This document shows positions 63,302 through 64,000 of a stretch of 64,000 nt of DNA, one piece after another. The position numbers and the translations under genes were made by a program. Location of the stretch: assembly GCA_025765615.1 (NCBI GenBank), contig JAIVFJ010000188.1:1-64000 (forward strand), in the 5' to 3' direction. Source of the DNA: Zopfochytrium polystomum. Its lineage: Eukaryota > Chytridiomycota > Chytridiomycetes > Chytridiales > Chytridiaceae. The notes under the pieces were generated by a model. That model ran no database searches. It had not been told where the DNA came from and saw nothing but the letters and a program-made list of their open reading frames with translations. How positions within the stretch are numbered: the stretch's first letter is position 1; each line of letters begins with the position of its first letter.

Positions 63302-64000
63302 CTAAAACTCAGTGGGCAGATCCTCGGTCGCGTCACTCATCGGTATGTCCTCCAACAGCCCCGGGTACGCGTCCACTAGCCGCACAACCTCCTCCCTCCG
63401 TACGCCAATCACCGAAACCGCCATGACACCCTCGACCTCCACGGCGCGCCGCTTCTCATCCAAAACGTGCAGGACGACGCGCAGATCGTGTGCAATGACC
63501 GCGTCGTGCCACCGCCCGTCCGGGTTCATGCACGACGCGGGGTACTGCGGATCCTGCTTTGCCGAGAGCGGGGAGGGGACCGCGTCGCGTCGGTCGACGA
63601 CAAGCGGCGGAGTCGCGAAGCGAAGCAAGGCGGTCTGGGACGCTGTGGTGTCGGGCAGTTGCGGGGAGTCGTCACGGGTCCACGACAGCGGAAGCAAGGT
63701 GTTTGACGATGCCGAGGGGTTGGAAGTCGGTGGTGCAAATTTGTACCGCTCACAGACCTTTTGCGTCGCGTGAGTGTGAACCTTTTTGCTCTTGTCGAAT
63801 TTGGACTCTCCGCGGAGGTACCCGATGACTTCAACAATCTCGACGGTGACGGCAGTGATTTCTGGAAGGGTTGACGTCCCGAGCAGCGCGCCGACTGTGA
63901 TGTCGAGAAAGGCGGTGTCGGACGGGGCCAGGTGACTGTGCGCAAGCGACAGTTTCCACGGGAACTCAGGAGCTCTCGCCTGCATCGTTTCAACACGCTT
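63302..64000 (-). CDS. Arrestin-like family paralogue, C-terminal part (5' end outside window)
   Basis: Continuous frame from the window edge (KRVETMQARAPEFPWKLSLA) to TAG at 63302-63304, collinear with exon 2 of the intact gene at 55563: ITVGALLGTSTLPEITAVTV, YLRGESKFDKSKKVHTHATQ, LPLSWTRDDSPQLPDT, DPQYPASCMNPDGRWHDAVI, ending PMSDATEDLPTEF. It is closer to the decayed copy at 53985-54850 (both share ALHARAPEFPW-like and SAKQDPQYPASC stretches). No lesion inside the window, so this copy may be functional. Confidence 0.65.
   Translation of the reverse strand, partial: KRVETMQARAPEFPWKLSLAHSHLAPSDTAFLDITVGALLGTSTLPEITAVTVEIVEVIGYLRGESKFDKSKKVHTHATQKVCERYKFAPPTSNPSASSNTLLPLSWTRDDSPQLPDTTASQTALLRFATPPLVVDRRDAVPSPLSAKQDPQYPASCMNPDGRWHDAVIAHDLRVVLHVLDEKRRAVEVEGVMAVSVIGVRREEVVRLVDAYPGLLEDIPMSDATEDLPTEF

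Overview
The window is a fragment of a GC-rich eukaryotic nuclear genome. Genes are split by short (about 40-210 nt) GT-AG introns, and the families present point to a fungus. The ankyrin-like repeat proteins with a 'WW..SGL.LKYS' signature, the many FAD monooxygenase paralogues and the fungal-style PAK kinase, sphingosine-1-phosphate lyase, P450 and RapZ-like genes suggest an early-diverging, chytrid-like fungus. That placement is inference from family flavour, not a database result.

Layout. 1-1492: 3' part of a PAK/STE20 kinase. 2118-3343: broken FAD monooxygenase (FMO1). 3344-5721: no recognised gene. 5722-12023: full-length ABCC/MRP transporter reconstructed from 16 exons, followed by a relic of one of its own NBD2 exons. 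12577-13842: FMO2. 14263-16911: arginyl-tRNA synthetase with an apparent GST-like N-terminal domain, a frameshift and an in-frame stop. 18292-19949: arrestin-like gene. 20582-21811: FMO3. 21959-27525: complete Ty3/gypsy chromovirus-type LTR retrotransposon with identical LTRs and a 5-bp target duplication. 28163-36328: FMO4 (truncated), FMO5 and FMO6, with decayed ankyrin-like genes between them. 37078-37891: SLC25-like gene. 38791-40748: sphingosine-1-phosphate lyase. 40980-41702: RapZ C-terminal-domain protein. 41778-43478: intact ankyrin-like gene. 44267-45510: FMO7 with frameshifts. 46241-48175: cytochrome P450. 48641-50302: aldo/keto reductase. 51205-52876: unrecognised protein. 53.0-59.4 kb: an arrestin-like family (one intact gene plus relics) mixed with ankyrin-like genes. 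59490-62010: multidomain protein with a TIR-like centre. 63302-64000: another arrestin-like paralogue running off the window.

Main theme. Seven paralogous FAD monooxygenases lie in one 43-kb stretch, all on the minus strand, while the unrelated single-copy genes between them are mostly on the plus strand. Six have lost the Asp of the flavin-binding 'GD' motif; only FMO7 keeps it, and FMO7 itself carries frameshifts. Ankyrin-like genes and relics alternate with FMO4-FMO7, as if an FMO-ankyrin unit had been duplicated. An ABCC exporter, a P450 and an aldo/keto reductase lie within or beside the array. This is a redox and export-rich neighbourhood without a visible backbone synthase.

Data caution. 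At least five otherwise well-conserved coding regions need one base skipped inside or beside a homopolymer. This could be assembly error, recent decay or recoding; reads and RNA are needed to tell which.
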